Shown piece by piece: positions 1 through 10,435 of a DNA stretch of 64,000 bases. This DNA comes from Shouchella clausii (lineage in GTDB: Bacteria; Bacillota; Bacilli; Bacillales; Bacillaceae_D), in assembly GCF_002250115.1 (NCBI RefSeq), contig NZ_CP019985.1:1364001-1428000 (forward strand), given 5' to 3'. Both the position numbers and the translations under genes were made by a program. The first letter of the stretch is position 1; each line of letters starts with the position of its first letter. The notes below the pieces were generated by a model. That model was not told the origin of the DNA and did not search any database. It was given only the letters and a program-made list of their open reading frames with translations.

Positions 1-1645
<1,645 letters not shown>

Positions 1646-1667
1646 TCACCTTCTCATCAGGGATCGT

Positions 1668-1964
1668 CTACTCACTATCGCTTAAAAGCGCCTCCCCCAA
1701 TTCGTCATTTAGCAATTCCAATCCATCAGACATGGACCGGCGTTTTAACGTCTGCGAGGAAACCGGGGAAAAATAGATGCAAGTATCGGTTACAATGACA
1801 CTTTTCACTGAATCTTCTGATGCAATTTTTTTGCAATCGTGTTTCGTATCCCATTCGTGTAAAAAAACGGCTGTATCTTTTGCCAGTTCGCCCTCTGCAT
1901 AGGGCAAGATTGCGATAATTTGTGTAGCTGGCAAAATGACATCTCCACCGATGTGAATATACAT
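1668..1964 (-). CDS. remB: RemB/YaaB family extracellular matrix regulator
   Basis: This is a 98-residue protein of the DUF370/RemB (YaaB) family, always found between recF and gyrB in Bacillus. It opens with MYIHIGGDVILPATQIIAIL, the typical start of this family, and carries a variable acidic tail (ELLNDELGEALLSDSE). In B. subtilis RemA/RemB are DNA-binding activators of matrix genes; that role is transferred from the family, not seen here. The ribosome binding site GGAG overlaps the recF stop codon, so translation is likely coupled to recF. Confidence 0.85.
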   Translation of the reverse strand: MYIHIGGDVILPATQIIAILPYAEGELAKDTAVFLHEWDTKHDCKKIASEDSVKSVIVTDTCIYFSPVSSQTLKRRSMSDGLELLNDELGEALLSDSE

Positions 1965-1967
1965 ACT

Positions 1968-3086
1968 TTACTCCAATCGTTTCACTGTGCCTTGGTCTAC
2001 GGAAAAGAGGCAAGCTTCAGCCAACACGCCCTCATCGATTCCGCTTGTGGAAGTTGTCGTTACAAACGTCTGCACACGGGCTTGGATCGCCTCTAACAGA
2101 TGCGATTGCCGATAATTGTCTAGTTCAGATAGTACGTCGTCCAAAAGCAAAATCGGGTAATCGCCAATTTCCGCATAGATTAAATCGATTTCAGCTAGTT
2201 TGACAGACAGCGCCGTCGTTCTTTGTTGTCCTTGTGAGCCGTAGGATTGGACATCTAAACCATTGACAGAGAAAGAAACGTCATCACGGTGGGGCCCAAA
2301 CAATGTTGTCCCCCTGCGTACCTCTGTTTCCCTTTTCATTTCGTACGCTTTAAATAAGTCTTCTTTTATTTTCGACATATTCTCTATGTCTGATACCTCA
2401 ATTGACGGGATATAGGAAAGAGTGAGCACTTCTTTGCCGCGGCTAATGGATTGATGGATTGGCGTGGCCCATTCTTCGAGCCGGCTAATAAATTCAGCCC
2501 GCTTTTTCATGACAAATGCCGCTTTGTCAATTAGCTGCTCGGTTAAGACATCCACCATTGCATAATTTTGCGAGCGTTTTTGTTGCATATTTTTTAAGAG
2601 CACATTCCGTTGCTTTAGTATTTTTCCGTACAAGGAAAGGTTGTTTAAATAGACTGGGCTGATCTGGCCAAGCTCCATGTCGATAAAGCGGCGCCTGACT
2701 TGCGGGCTGCCTTTCACTAAGTCAAGGTCTTCAGGAGCGAACATGACGACGTTCAGCGTCCCTACATAGTCGCTGAGGCGGCGCTGTTCAAGGCCATTAA
2801 TCTTCCCTTTTTTCCCTTTGGCCGACAAAATGATATCCAGTTCGACCTCGCCTGTACGTTTTTCGGCTTTCGCATGAATGCGTGCGAACGGCTCTTCAAA
2901 GCCAATCATTTCTTTGTCCTTTTGGGTGCGATGGGATTTGGCTAGTGATACCACATAAATCGCTTCCAGCAAGTTTGTCTTCCCCTGGGCATTTTCGCCA
3001 ACAAAGACATTGATTTTTTCGCCAAAAACGACAGCCGTTTTGCTGTAATTACGGTAAGAGGACAGCTCAAGCGTGTGGATAATCAT
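1968..3086 (-). CDS. recF: DNA replication and repair protein RecF
   Basis: RecF is an SMC-like ABC ATPase that loads RecA at single-strand gaps through RecFOR. The 372-residue protein has the Walker A motif GENAQGKTN near residue 30, the signature motif YGSQGQQRT and the Walker B segment [12 protein letters not shown] near the C-terminus, all of the normal length and order. The start ATG has an AAAGGA site and follows the rlbA stop codon by two bases, which indicates translational coupling in the dnaA operon. Confidence 0.97.
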   Translation of the reverse strand: MIIHTLELSSYRNYSKTAVVFGEKINVFVGENAQGKTNLLEAIYVVSLAKSHRTQKDKEMIGFEEPFARIHAKAEKRTGEVELDIILSAKGKKGKINGLEQRRLSDYVGTLNVVMFAPEDLDLVKGSPQVRRRFIDMELGQISPVYLNNLSLYGKILKQRNVLLKNMQQKRSQNYAMVDVLTEQLIDKAAFVMKKRAEFISRLEEWATPIHQSISRGKEVLTLSYIPSIEVSDIENMSKIKEDLFKAYEMKRETEVRRGTTLFGPHRDDVSFSVNGLDVQSYGSQGQQRTTALSVKLAEIDLIYAEIGDYPILLLDDVLSELDNYRQSHLLEAIQARVQTFVTTTSTSGIDEGVLAEACLFSVDQGTVKRLE

Positions 3087-3088
3087 TG

Positions 3089-3307
3089 TTATTCCTTTCC
3101 AACAATCGTCAATGTGCGCCCGTCGGCCAATTCAATCACATCCCCGTTTCGTAATTTGCGGCCGCGCCGGTTTTCTTCTTCGCTATTCACGCGCGGGGTG
3201 TGCTCGCTCAAATACCATTTTGCCATGCCTCCCGTATCAATAGCGCCAATTTCCTTCAAGAGCTGGCCAAGGGTAATATACTCCGTTCCAATTCGTATTT
3301 GTTCCAA
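3089..3307 (-). CDS. rlbA: S4 domain ribosome-assembly protein RlbA (YaaA)
   Basis: This is a short RNA-binding S4-domain protein located between dnaN and recF, as in B. subtilis yaaA/rlbA. The open frame extends up to 3346, but I choose the TTG at 3307: a GAGGT site lies five bases before it, and the product (72 residues, [17 protein letters not shown]...) then matches the roughly 71-residue family length. S4 signature residues are seen in the stretch [11 protein letters not shown] ... [15 protein letters not shown]. The upstream ATG has no visible ribosome binding site. Confidence 0.88.
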   Translation of the reverse strand: MEQIRIGTEYITLGQLLKEIGAIDTGGMAKWYLSEHTPRVNSEEENRRGRKLRNGDVIELADGRTLTIVGKE

Positions 3308-3471
3308 GGTATACCTCACAATCGGCTGGACGAAGGAAGACAGCATACTTTGCGAGAATGCTGCCTTTTTCGTTAGCCATATAGGTTTTCTTCCAAATCT
3401 CGTTTGTCCATCTTTTCTTATATTGTACTAAACGTTTGCGCTGTTAGCCAACCTTTTTTCGCCCTAGTACT

Positions 3472-4614
3472 TTAATACGTTCTGACTGGCGAGAATAAAT
3501 GCAAATAGTGGTCTGAATCAATTGGGCGAATAACGAAGGGACTCATCGCACCTGTCAAAAAGATTTGGACTTCATCGCTGTCAACCACTTTCAAGGCATC
3601 AAGAATATTTTTCCCATTAAACGAAATCCGGATTTCATCCCCTTCAAATTGGTCAGTGGCCATTTTTTCCGTCACTTTCCCTATTTCTTGTGATGTGGAC
3701 GTAATTTCAATTTGGTTGTCGCCAAGTGTTTTGACGTTAATGACATTGTTTTTTGCTTCCCTTGACAACAACATTGCCCGTTCAAGCGTATGGACCAATT
3801 CTTTTGTTTTTACGACAAAGGACGTTTTGAACTGAGTCGGTATCATGCTCGACGTTACTGGATACTTCCCTTCAAGAAGTCTTGAGAAAAACAACAAGTT
3901 TCCGAGTTTGAACAGGATTTGATTCTCGGTTACAACAATTTCAGCCAAATCGCTTGTATCCTCTAAAATCTTGCTCAACTCTTGCAAGCTTTTTCCAGGG
4001 ATAACGACATTTTTAAATTCTAGTCCCTCATCTTGGCTATCAATCTTTGTTTTCCGCATCGCCAACCGATGGCTATCTGTTGCAGTACAGATAAGCTCCC
4101 CATTTTCCGTTTCAATGTTTACACCTGTCAACACGGGACGTGTTTCCTGAGTGGACACGGCAAAAACGGTTTGGCGAATGATGTTGCGCAACATATCTTG
4201 CGGCAAGCTAAAAATCAAATCTTCCTTCAGTTGTGGCAGACGAGGATATTCTTCTGGATCAAGGCCGTTTAACGTAAAAACAGAAGAGCCAGAGCGGATT
4301 GTTGCTGCAAATTGGTCGTGGACTTGGATTTCAATCGTTTCTCCAGGCAGTTTTTTCACAATCTCAGCAAAGTATTTTGATTGCAACACAATGCTACCTG
4401 CTTGTTCGATTTGCACAATTTCACGCTCGTTTTCTTCTTTTGGAATAAACGATTCAATCGATAAGTCTGAGTCGCTCCCAGTAAGGGTTAAGCCATTTGC
4501 ATCAGCAACCAATTTAATTCCCGTTAAAATCGGAATCGTTGTTCTTGATGAAACGGCTTTTGCAACGTGTTGGACATCGTGAACCATCCGATTCCGTTCA
4601 ATAATGACATGCAT
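3472..4614 (-). CDS. dnaN: DNA polymerase III beta subunit (sliding clamp)
   Basis: The beta clamp forms the ring that tethers polymerase III to DNA. The 380-residue product has three clamp domains. It starts MHVIIERNRMVHDVQHV and ends with the clamp-type tail SPFVIRPIDSDHYLHLFSPVRTY, including the conserved PIR/hydrophobic pocket region. A GGAG site precedes the ATG by nine bases. It lies downstream of dnaA on the same strand, separated by the unwinding half of oriC. Confidence 0.98.
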   Translation of the reverse strand: MHVIIERNRMVHDVQHVAKAVSSRTTIPILTGIKLVADANGLTLTGSDSDLSIESFIPKEENEREIVQIEQAGSIVLQSKYFAEIVKKLPGETIEIQVHDQFAATIRSGSSVFTLNGLDPEEYPRLPQLKEDLIFSLPQDMLRNIIRQTVFAVSTQETRPVLTGVNIETENGELICTATDSHRLAMRKTKIDSQDEGLEFKNVVIPGKSLQELSKILEDTSDLAEIVVTENQILFKLGNLLFFSRLLEGKYPVTSSMIPTQFKTSFVVKTKELVHTLERAMLLSREAKNNVINVKTLGDNQIEITSTSQEIGKVTEKMATDQFEGDEIRISFNGKNILDALKVVDSDEVQIFLTGAMSPFVIRPIDSDHYLHLFSPVRTY

Positions 4615-4619
4615 AATAA

Positions 4620-4780
4620 GAAACTCCTTTTCATAAATCTATATATAAGTCTTTTAATGTCGTAGTAATAGTACTAGGGCTTGTGCATTTGTGGATAAGT
4701 GAGCGAAATGCGTAAAGAGACAGCCTATTCACATGTGGGTAGTTTGTGGATAGGCTTGTTTCCGTTATGCACATGTTCAC
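4620..4780. other. oriC: oriC, unwinding half: DnaA boxes, DnaA-trios, AT-rich element
   Basis: This is the dnaA-dnaN intergenic region. I see a perfect DnaA box in reverse orientation (TGTGGATAA, 4690-4698), one-mismatch boxes TGTGGATAG (4745-4753) and TTATGCACA (4765-4773), a short GC cluster (GGGC, 4677-4680) and then a run of TAG-TAA-TAG-TAC-TAG triplets at 4663-4677. Read 3'->5' away from the box, these are the DnaA-trio repeats described at B. subtilis oriC. Beyond them is an AT-rich stretch (4631-4660) suited to strand opening. Confidence 0.85.
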
Positions 4781-4782
4781 AT

Positions 4783-6138
4783 CTACTGACGCAACTGCTC
4801 GGTAATAGCTTGCACTTTTTGCTGCAATTCCTGGTCAGTGGCAAGCAGTTTTGAAATCTTTTCATGAGCATGGATGACTGTTGTATGATCGCGGCCGCCA
4901 AATTCACTGCCGATTTTAGGCAATGAAGCGTCCGTCATTTCTCGGGATAAGTACATCGCTATTTGGCGCGGGAAAGCGACTGATTTAGTTCGTTTCTTTG
5001 CTTTGAAATCTTCAAGCTTTACTTGGAAGTGTTCGCCGACAAGCTTTTGGATGTCTGTAATCGTTAGCGTTTTAGGCATCGCATTTGGAATGATGTCTTT
5101 TAATGCTTCAGCCGCCAGATCGGCATTCATATCTTGGTTAATTAAAGAAGAATAGGCAACAACACGGATGAGCGCGCCTTCTAGCTCACGAATGTTTGTA
5201 TCAATCTGATTGGCAATGTAAAGCATCACTTCATTAGGGATATCCAAGTTTTCTGCCTTCGCTTTTTTGCGCAAAATGGCAATGCGCGTTTCCAAATCAG
5301 GCGGCGTAATATCGGTAATCAAACCCCACTCAAAACGGGAGCGTAATCGGTCTTCCAAAGTCGGTATCTCTTTTGGAGGGCGGTCACTTGAAATGACGAT
5401 CTGCTTTGATTCCTCATGCAATGCATTGAATGTATGGAAAAATTCTTCCTGTGTTTGGATTTTGCCAGCAATAAATTGGATGTCGTCAATGAGCAGTACA
5501 TCAACATTGCGGTATTTGTTGCGAAAATGGACAGCTTTGTTGTCTCGGATCGCGTTAATAAATTCATTTGTAAATTTTTCAGATGACAAATACACAACTT
5601 TTGCATTTGGGTTATGTTCCATTACGTAATGGCCAATCGCGTGCATTAAATGGGTTTTTCCTAGGCCGACTCCTCCATAGATAAACAGAGGGTTATAGGC
5701 TCTCGCAGGAGCTTCCGCAACGGCTAATGAAGCAGCATGGGCAAAGCGATTTCCGGAGCCAATGACAAATGTATTAAACGTGTATTTGTCGTTAAGCATC
5801 GTTTGCGACAGTGTCGATTGGCCGGCTACATCTTTTTCCGGCGGGGTCTGAGGTGTTTGTTCAGGTAATGCTTCCTCTTCTTGGTTATGTTGAGGAATAA
5901 CAAACTTTGGCGTCAATCGCGCACCTGTAAGCTGTTCGATAATGTCGGATGTCAGCCCTGAGTAGTGGTCTTCCAGCCAGTCACGTGCAAACTCATTTGG
6001 CGCAGTGACAATGATCGTGTCGTTATTTTGGAGCGCGTTCGCTTTTGTTGCTCTTAGCCACGTTTCATAACTAGGTTTGCTTACTTTCTTTTTCATTTCT
6101 TCAAGCACTTTGTTCCACAGATCATCAATATTTTCCAA
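4783..6138 (-). CDS. dnaA: Chromosomal replication initiator DnaA
   Basis: DnaA is the AAA+ initiator that binds DnaA boxes and melts oriC. I use the TTG at 6138 (GGGAGGGG site just upstream), giving 451 residues beginning [18 protein letters not shown], the usual family start; the frame is open 18 codons further upstream. Visible parts are N-terminal domain I, an acidic/Pro linker around residues 95-120, Walker A ([10 protein letters not shown]), Walker B (LLIDDIQF), and the C-terminal domain IV with the box-binding signature [15 protein letters not shown]. It is the first gene of the leftward operon. Confidence 0.98.
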   Translation of the reverse strand: MENIDDLWNKVLEEMKKKVSKPSYETWLRATKANALQNNDTIIVTAPNEFARDWLEDHYSGLTSDIIEQLTGARLTPKFVIPQHNQEEEALPEQTPQTPPEKDVAGQSTLSQTMLNDKYTFNTFVIGSGNRFAHAASLAVAEAPARAYNPLFIYGGVGLGKTHLMHAIGHYVMEHNPNAKVVYLSSEKFTNEFINAIRDNKAVHFRNKYRNVDVLLIDDIQFIAGKIQTQEEFFHTFNALHEESKQIVISSDRPPKEIPTLEDRLRSRFEWGLITDITPPDLETRIAILRKKAKAENLDIPNEVMLYIANQIDTNIRELEGALIRVVAYSSLINQDMNADLAAEALKDIIPNAMPKTLTITDIQKLVGEHFQVKLEDFKAKKRTKSVAFPRQIAMYLSREMTDASLPKIGSEFGGRDHTTVIHAHEKISKLLATDQELQQKVQAITEQLRQ

Positions 6139-6310
6139 AAAAACCCCTCCCTTATTGCGACATAAATAAGCTGTACAACATTTGTACAACATCTAAAATC
6201 AACACGAATAATTATGCGTGCACTGCATAGTTGTGTATAATAATTATTATAGTAGAAAAACGGAAATCCCCCTTATGCAGTACGTTGTGGATAAGAACGC
6301 CAACAGAAAT

Positions 6311-6357
6311 AAAAAACCTGTCCACAACCTTACCCACAGGCTGTGGACAGGTTTTTT
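6311..6357. repeat. 16-bp perfect inverted repeat carrying DnaA-box-like arms
   Basis: The arms at 6311-6326 and 6342-6357 are perfectly complementary (AAAAAACCTGTCCACA and its reverse complement), with a 15-base spacer that contains a further box-like TTACCCACA. The structure ends in a T-run and so could also act as a factor-independent terminator in either direction. It sits in the centre of the DnaA-box cluster. Confidence 0.85.
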
Positions 6358-6590
6358 GATTAAGTCAATGTCCACGAAGGAAAACAACTTAATCATAGCA
6401 AAAATAACTAGATACCGCAATGGTTCTATGTACTTATCCACAAAACCCTGTATCTAGTGTTTTGTAGTTGTCCACAACACTAGATATGTGCAAAGGGTTG
6501 TCGATAACTTGTAGACAAGAAAAAATGGAGCGCGGATTTTATCCACAATTGTCGAAAAGAGGGAGAAACAGTAGCCAATTGAACTATCTC

Positions 6591-6620
6591 TTGACAGAGG
6601 TAGTCTATTGTCTATATAAT
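6591..6620 (+). promoter_or_regulatory. SigA-type promoter of rpmH
   Basis: TTGACA at 6591-6596 and TATAAT at 6615-6620 match the consensus exactly, with an 18-base spacer. The promoter lies about 50 bases upstream of rpmH. Confidence 0.88.
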
Positions 6621-6668
6621 TTTTTAGAGTGTCTTACAGAGATACAATCCTCGAAGGAGGTGGAATAA

Positions 6669-6806
6669 ATGGGAAAACCAACGTTCCAACCAAATAACCG
6701 CAAACGCAAAAAGAATCATGGCTTCCGTGCCCGCATGGCGACAAAAAACGGGCGTAAAGTGATTGCGCGCCGCCGTCAAAAAGGAAGAAAAGTATTGTCT
6801 GCATAG
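6669..6806 (+). CDS. rpmH: 50S ribosomal protein L34
   Basis: This 45-residue basic protein ([19 protein letters not shown] ... GRKVLSA) is the L34 family. It is one of the smallest large-subunit proteins and is conserved beside oriC. An AAGGAGGTGG site lies directly upstream of the ATG. The gene is too short for standard ORF cut-offs but is unmistakable in sequence and position. Its stop codon overlaps the start of a palindrome (6805-6830) that probably limits read-through into rnpA. Confidence 0.98.
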   Translation: MGKPTFQPNNRKRKKNHGFRARMATKNGRKVIARRRQKGRKVLSA

Positions 6807-6830
6807 ACCACTGGCGCCAGTGGTCTTTTT
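6805..6830 (+). terminator. Palindrome/attenuator between rpmH and rnpA
   Basis: A perfect 22-base palindrome (6805-6826) beginning at the rpmH stop codon is followed by a T-run. As RNA it folds as AGACCACTG / CAGTGGTCT with a GCGC loop. Confidence 0.7.
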
Positions 6831-6861
6831 CAAGTATGGGGAGCATTGCAGGCGAGAGGTC

Positions 6862-7236
6862 GTGGTCAGATTGAAAAAAGAGCAACGAATTAAAAAGAAC
6901 CGAGAGTTTTCAGCGGTTTTTAAAAAAGGGACTTCAATGGCGAATCGGCAGTTTGTTTTATACGTGTTGCCAAAAGAGGGACAAGACCGCTTCCGACTCG
7001 GCCTGTCCGTTTCAAAGCGTGTCGGGAATGCCGTTTGTCGAAATCGGATCAAGCGCCTTGTTCGCGTCGCTTTTCAAGAACTTGAAGGACGGCTTCGGCC
7101 AGACTGTGACTATGTAGTGATCGCGCGAAATCCAGCCCGGGATCTTTCCTTTAAAGAAGTACGGAGCAGTTTGGAGCATGTTATGAAAAAAGCGAAAGTA
7201 TTGGCCCCTTTATATGGAAGTAGTAAAGAAAGATAG
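6862..7236 (+). CDS. rnpA: Ribonuclease P protein component
   Basis: RnpA is the protein subunit of RNase P, which matures tRNA 5' ends. The RNR motif is present (SVSKRVGNAVCRNRIKRL), as is the N-terminal LKKEQRIKKNREFSAVFKKG. The start is ambiguous: the GTG at 6862 gives M-V-R-L-K-K, matching the length of B. subtilis RnpA, while the TTG at 6871 has the better distance to the GAGAGG site (6854-6859). There is no ATG in range. The product is 121-124 residues. Confidence 0.93.
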   Translation: MVRLKKEQRIKKNREFSAVFKKGTSMANRQFVLYVLPKEGQDRFRLGLSVSKRVGNAVCRNRIKRLVRVAFQELEGRLRPDCDYVVIARNPARDLSFKEVRSSLEHVMKKAKVLAPLYGSSKER

Positions 7237-7264
7237 CTGATTGGTGGGAGGATGTCCGAGTTTG

Positions 7265-8119
7265 ATGAAAAAAACAGGCTGGCTAATTGTACTGGCGAGC
7301 ATGCTGTTGTTTTTATCTGGCTGCTTTAGCGTCAATGAGCCCGTTACGGCTGACAGCGAAGGGATATGGAATTCGTTTTTTGTGTATCCGTTATCACGGC
7401 TCATTATCCTAATTGCCGGCTGGGTCAGTAGTTATGGCTGGGCGATTATTGTTGTAACCGTTCTGTTTCGGATCGTGCTTTTGCCGTTAATGGTCAAGCA
7501 GACGAAGAGCATGAAAGCAATGCAGCAACTACAGCCCGAAATGCAAAAGCTCCGTCAAAAGTACAGTGCAAAAGATAAGAACACGCAAATGCAGCTAAAT
7601 ACAGAAATGCAGAAGTTGTTTTCTGAGCATAAAGTGAACCCATTTGCCGGCTGTTTGCCTTTGCTTGTGCAAATGCCGATTTTCTTGGCGATTTACCACG
7701 CAATTATGCGGACGCCTAATTTTCAAGGGGAATCGTTTGCTTGGTTTGTACTAAACAATCCAGATCCTTATTTTATTTTACCTGTTTTGGCATGTATTTT
7801 AACGTTTGTCCAGCAAAAAATGATGATGGTGCAAGACAATCCACAAATGAAAATTTTGTTGTATGCGATGCCGATTATGATTTTGGTGGTCGGTATTTTC
7901 CTTCCTGCCGCTGTCATTTTGTACTGGGTTGTCGGAAACATTTTCATGATCTTACAAACCTATTTTATTACCGGGCCAAATGCTGGCAAACGGGGCCTCG
8001 AAGCAACAGTGGAAACAGCCGCTGCTTCAAAAGCAAAAGGAAACCAAGGCAGCCAACGGAAAAATAACAAGAACAAGCCAAACAAGAAAAAGAAAAAGCC
8101 GAAGAAAAAACGCAAATAA
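7265..8119 (+). CDS. yidC: Membrane protein insertase YidC/SpoIIIJ, lipoprotein
   Basis: YidC family insertases place membrane proteins into the bilayer and, as SpoIIIJ, support forespore signalling in sporulation. The protein starts MKKTGWLIVLASMLLFLSGC, a lipoprotein signal peptide with lipobox LSGC, followed by the conserved core (WAIIVVTVLFRIVLLPLM; PFAGCLPLLVQMPIFLAIY) with about five membrane segments, and it ends in a highly basic K/R/N tail that can contact ribosomes. The start is ATG 7265 or the TTG three bases earlier; GGGAGG at 7245-7252 serves either. It is followed at once by jag, the usual pairing. Confidence 0.95.
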   Translation: MKKTGWLIVLASMLLFLSGCFSVNEPVTADSEGIWNSFFVYPLSRLIILIAGWVSSYGWAIIVVTVLFRIVLLPLMVKQTKSMKAMQQLQPEMQKLRQKYSAKDKNTQMQLNTEMQKLFSEHKVNPFAGCLPLLVQMPIFLAIYHAIMRTPNFQGESFAWFVLNNPDPYFILPVLACILTFVQQKMMMVQDNPQMKILLYAMPIMILVVGIFLPAAVILYWVVGNIFMILQTYFITGPNAGKRGLEATVETAAASKAKGNQGSQRKNNKNKPNKKKKKPKKKRK

Positions 8120-8134
8120 GAAAGGGGATTAAAA

Positions 8135-8767
8135 GTGGCGCATACGTTCAAAGGTCGGACGGTGGAAGAAGCAGTTGCCAATGCAGTGCAGCATTTGGGT
8201 ACTACGGAAGAACAGTTAGTCTATGAAGTCATCGAACAACCACAAAAAGGGTTTTTCGGTTTGTTTGGCGGAAAGCCAGCTGTGATTAAAGCTCATGTGC
8301 CGCCAAGATCTGCAGACGTTGCCCGCTCCTTTCTTGAAGAAACCATTTCTTTAATGGGGTTAAAAGCTGAACTTTCTGTCGAGCAAGTAGGCAAAGAAGC
8401 GTTTTTTTCGTTGCATACAGAAGAAAAGGATCAAGGGCGTTTGATTGGACGCAAAGGGCAGACGCTCGATTCATTAGAGTATTTAACGAATTTGGCTGCT
8501 TCCCATTCGCCTAGCACGGATTTCGTCAAAGTCCGCCTCGATGCCGGAGGCTACCGGCACAAACGGGAAGAAACGCTCAAGCAGCTCGCATTGCGGATCA
8601 GCCATAAGGCAAAAACGACAAAGGAACCGATTGTCCTTGAGCCAATGCCAGCTCGTGAACGTAAAGTCATTCATACTACTTTGGCAAACGATGCCGGCGT
8701 GCAAACCCATTCGCAAGGCGAAGGAGCAAAACGGCATGTTGTTGTTGAGCCGACGCAATCAGACTGA
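8135..8767 (+). CDS. jag: RNA-binding protein Jag/KhpB (SpoIIIJ-associated)
   Basis: This 210-residue protein has the Jag N-terminal domain (FKGRTVEEAVANAVQHLG), a KH domain (GRLIGRKGQTLDSLEYLTN) and a C-terminal R3H domain (MPARERKVIHTTLAND). It is a cytoplasmic RNA-binding protein linked to cell-envelope control and, with SpoIIIJ, to sporulation in Bacillus. The start is GTG at 8135 with a GAAAGGGG site; only 15 bases separate it from yidC. Confidence 0.95.
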   Translation: MAHTFKGRTVEEAVANAVQHLGTTEEQLVYEVIEQPQKGFFGLFGGKPAVIKAHVPPRSADVARSFLEETISLMGLKAELSVEQVGKEAFFSLHTEEKDQGRLIGRKGQTLDSLEYLTNLAASHSPSTDFVKVRLDAGGYRHKREETLKQLALRISHKAKTTKEPIVLEPMPARERKVIHTTLANDAGVQTHSQGEGAKRHVVVEPTQSD

Positions 8768-8876
8768 AGAACGTTGTCCGACTGGGAGTGAAGTGCGGGA
8801 AGAGGCGAATAGAACAGGTGTTCATGACATATGACTGAGGCAAACGACGAATGCGAGCGATTGTCTACAGTCTGAA

Positions 8877-8903
8877 AGGGAAGCACATGCTTCCTTTTTC
8901 TTG
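8877..8903 (+). terminator. Intrinsic terminator after jag
   Basis: GGAAGC-acat-GCTTCC is followed by TTTTTC. It separates the rpmH-jag group from mnmE. Confidence 0.75.
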
Positions 8904-8998
8904 TTGCTAAAAGTGCGGCCAATTTCAGGCGATAGCTTTTCACGTTTTCCTGTGCTATGCTTATATGTTGAAGATACTGCCTTAAGGAGGTGAAAACG

Positions 8999-10375
8999 AT
9001 GGAAATGGATACAATTGCAGCAATATCGACGGCACTTGGAGAAGGGGCGATTGGGATTGTCCGGCTGAGCGGAGATCAAGCAATTGCGATTGGCGATAAG
9101 TTGTTTAAAGGGACAAAGCGTTTAGAAGACACGCCGAGTCACACGATTGTGTATGGCCATTTAATGGATGATGCTAGCGAGGAAACAATTGAAGAAGCGA
9201 TGGTCACGGTTATGAGAGGGCCGAGGACCTATACACGTGAAGACATTGTGGAAATCAATTGCCACGGCGGGCTTGTGTCTGTCAACCGTGTGCTTCAAGC
9301 TGTTCTGGCAAAGGGAGCTCGATTGGCTGAGCCGGGAGAATTCACAAAGCGCGCTTTCTTGAATGGCCGTATTGATTTGTCGCAAGCAGAAGGCGTCATC
9401 GACTTAATCCGTTCAAAAACGGACCGGGCAATGAACGTCGCGTTGCGCCAAGTTGAAGGGCGTTTGTCCAAAAAAATTGGCAAGCTGCGGCAAGATCTTT
9501 TAGAAACGATTGCTTCGATCGAGGTCAACATTGATTATCCAGAGTATGATGCGGAGACAATGACAGCTAAGCTCATAAACGAAAAAATGACCATTGTTTT
9601 AGCGGAAATTGAAGCGTTACTGGCGACTGCCAAACAAGGGAAAGTGTTACGGGAAGGGCTCGCCACCGCTATCATTGGCAGGCCGAATGTTGGCAAGTCC
9701 AGTTTGATGAACAGCCTCGTCCACGAAGCAAAAGCGATTGTGACCGATATACCTGGAACGACGAGAGACACGCTTGAAGAGTATGTCAATGTCCGCGGCG
9801 TTCCTCTTCGCCTTATTGACACAGCCGGCATTCGCGAAACGGAAGACATTGTCGAGCGAATTGGCGTTGAACGGTCTCGCCAAGCACTCAAAGAAGCGGA
9901 CTTAATCTTGCTTGTTTTAAACTATGCAGAAGAGCTTTCAAAAGAGGATGAAGCTTTGTTCGAAGCGGTTAAAGGACTGGATGTTGTCGTGATCGTCAAT
10001 AAAATCGACCAAACAGGGCGGATTGATATGGAGCGTGTCCGCCAACTGGCAGGAGATAATCCAGTTGTGGCGACTTCCTTCCTCCAGGAAGAAGGAGTCG
10101 ACCAATTAGAAGAAGCAATTAGTCGCTTGTTTTTTGCTGGTGGAGTGGAAGGCGCTGACTTGACGTATGTGTCAAACGCCCGTCATATTGGTTTGCTAAA
10201 CCAAGCAAAAGCCCATGCTGAAGAGGCGATTGCTGCTAGTTTAACCGACGTTCCTGTTGATTTGATTCAAATTGATGTGACACGGACGTGGGAATTATTA
10301 GGCGAAATTATTGGAGAAGATGTCCAAGATAGTTTAATTGACCAGTTGTTTTCGCAATTTTGTTTAGGAAAATAA
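8999..10375 (+). CDS. mnmE: tRNA modification GTPase MnmE
   Basis: MnmE works with MnmG to install the carboxymethylaminomethyl/aminomethyl group on uridine 34 of certain tRNAs. The 458-residue protein shows the N-terminal formyl-folate binding domain ([21 protein letters not shown]), a G domain with P-loop [10 protein letters not shown]3 DTAGI and G4 NKID, and the essential C-terminal motif CLGK. The start is ATG at 8999, eight bases after a strong AAGGAGG site (8984-8990); the in-frame GTG at 8990 overlaps that site and is not used. Confidence 0.97.
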   Translation: MEMDTIAAISTALGEGAIGIVRLSGDQAIAIGDKLFKGTKRLEDTPSHTIVYGHLMDDASEETIEEAMVTVMRGPRTYTREDIVEINCHGGLVSVNRVLQAVLAKGARLAEPGEFTKRAFLNGRIDLSQAEGVIDLIRSKTDRAMNVALRQVEGRLSKKIGKLRQDLLETIASIEVNIDYPEYDAETMTAKLINEKMTIVLAEIEALLATAKQGKVLREGLATAIIGRPNVGKSSLMNSLVHEAKAIVTDIPGTTRDTLEEYVNVRGVPLRLIDTAGIRETEDIVERIGVERSRQALKEADLILLVLNYAEELSKEDEALFEAVKGLDVVVIVNKIDQTGRIDMERVRQLAGDNPVVATSFLQEEGVDQLEEAISRLFFAGGVEGADLTYVSNARHIGLLNQAKAHAEEAIAASLTDVPVDLIQIDVTRTWELLGEIIGEDVQDSLIDQLFSQFCLGK

Positions 10376-10392
10376 ACACATTTTTTGTGTAG

Positions 10393-10435
10393 AAAGGAAG
10401 GTAGGCTGCTAGGCAATTTAGCAGCCGCAGCCCAT
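10393..10435 (+). promoter_or_regulatory. Distant ribosome binding site and hairpin upstream of mnmG
   Basis: A good GGAAGG site ends at 10401 but the mnmG ATG is at 10436. In between, GGCTGCTA (10404-10411) and TAGCAGCC (10419-10426) form a perfect 8-bp stem with a 7-base loop. If folded, it leaves about 11 bases between the site and the ATG. Confidence 0.55.

Larger units (their letters stand above)
6139..6620. other. oriC: oriC, dnaA-upstream half: cluster of DnaA boxes
   Basis: This is a non-coding stretch between dnaA and rpmH. DnaA boxes (consensus TTATCCACA or its complement) are seen at 6286-6294 (TGTGGATAA), 6434-6442 (TTATCCACA) and 6539-6547 (TTATCCACA), with close matches at 6318-6326, 6330-6338 (TTACCCACA), 6342-6350, 6468-6476 (TTGTCCACA) and 6499-6507. 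Genes on both sides point away from this region. Together with 4620-4780 it forms a bipartite origin as in B. subtilis. The dnaA promoter must lie in the AT-rich part near 6180-6260, but I cannot fix it. Confidence 0.9.
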
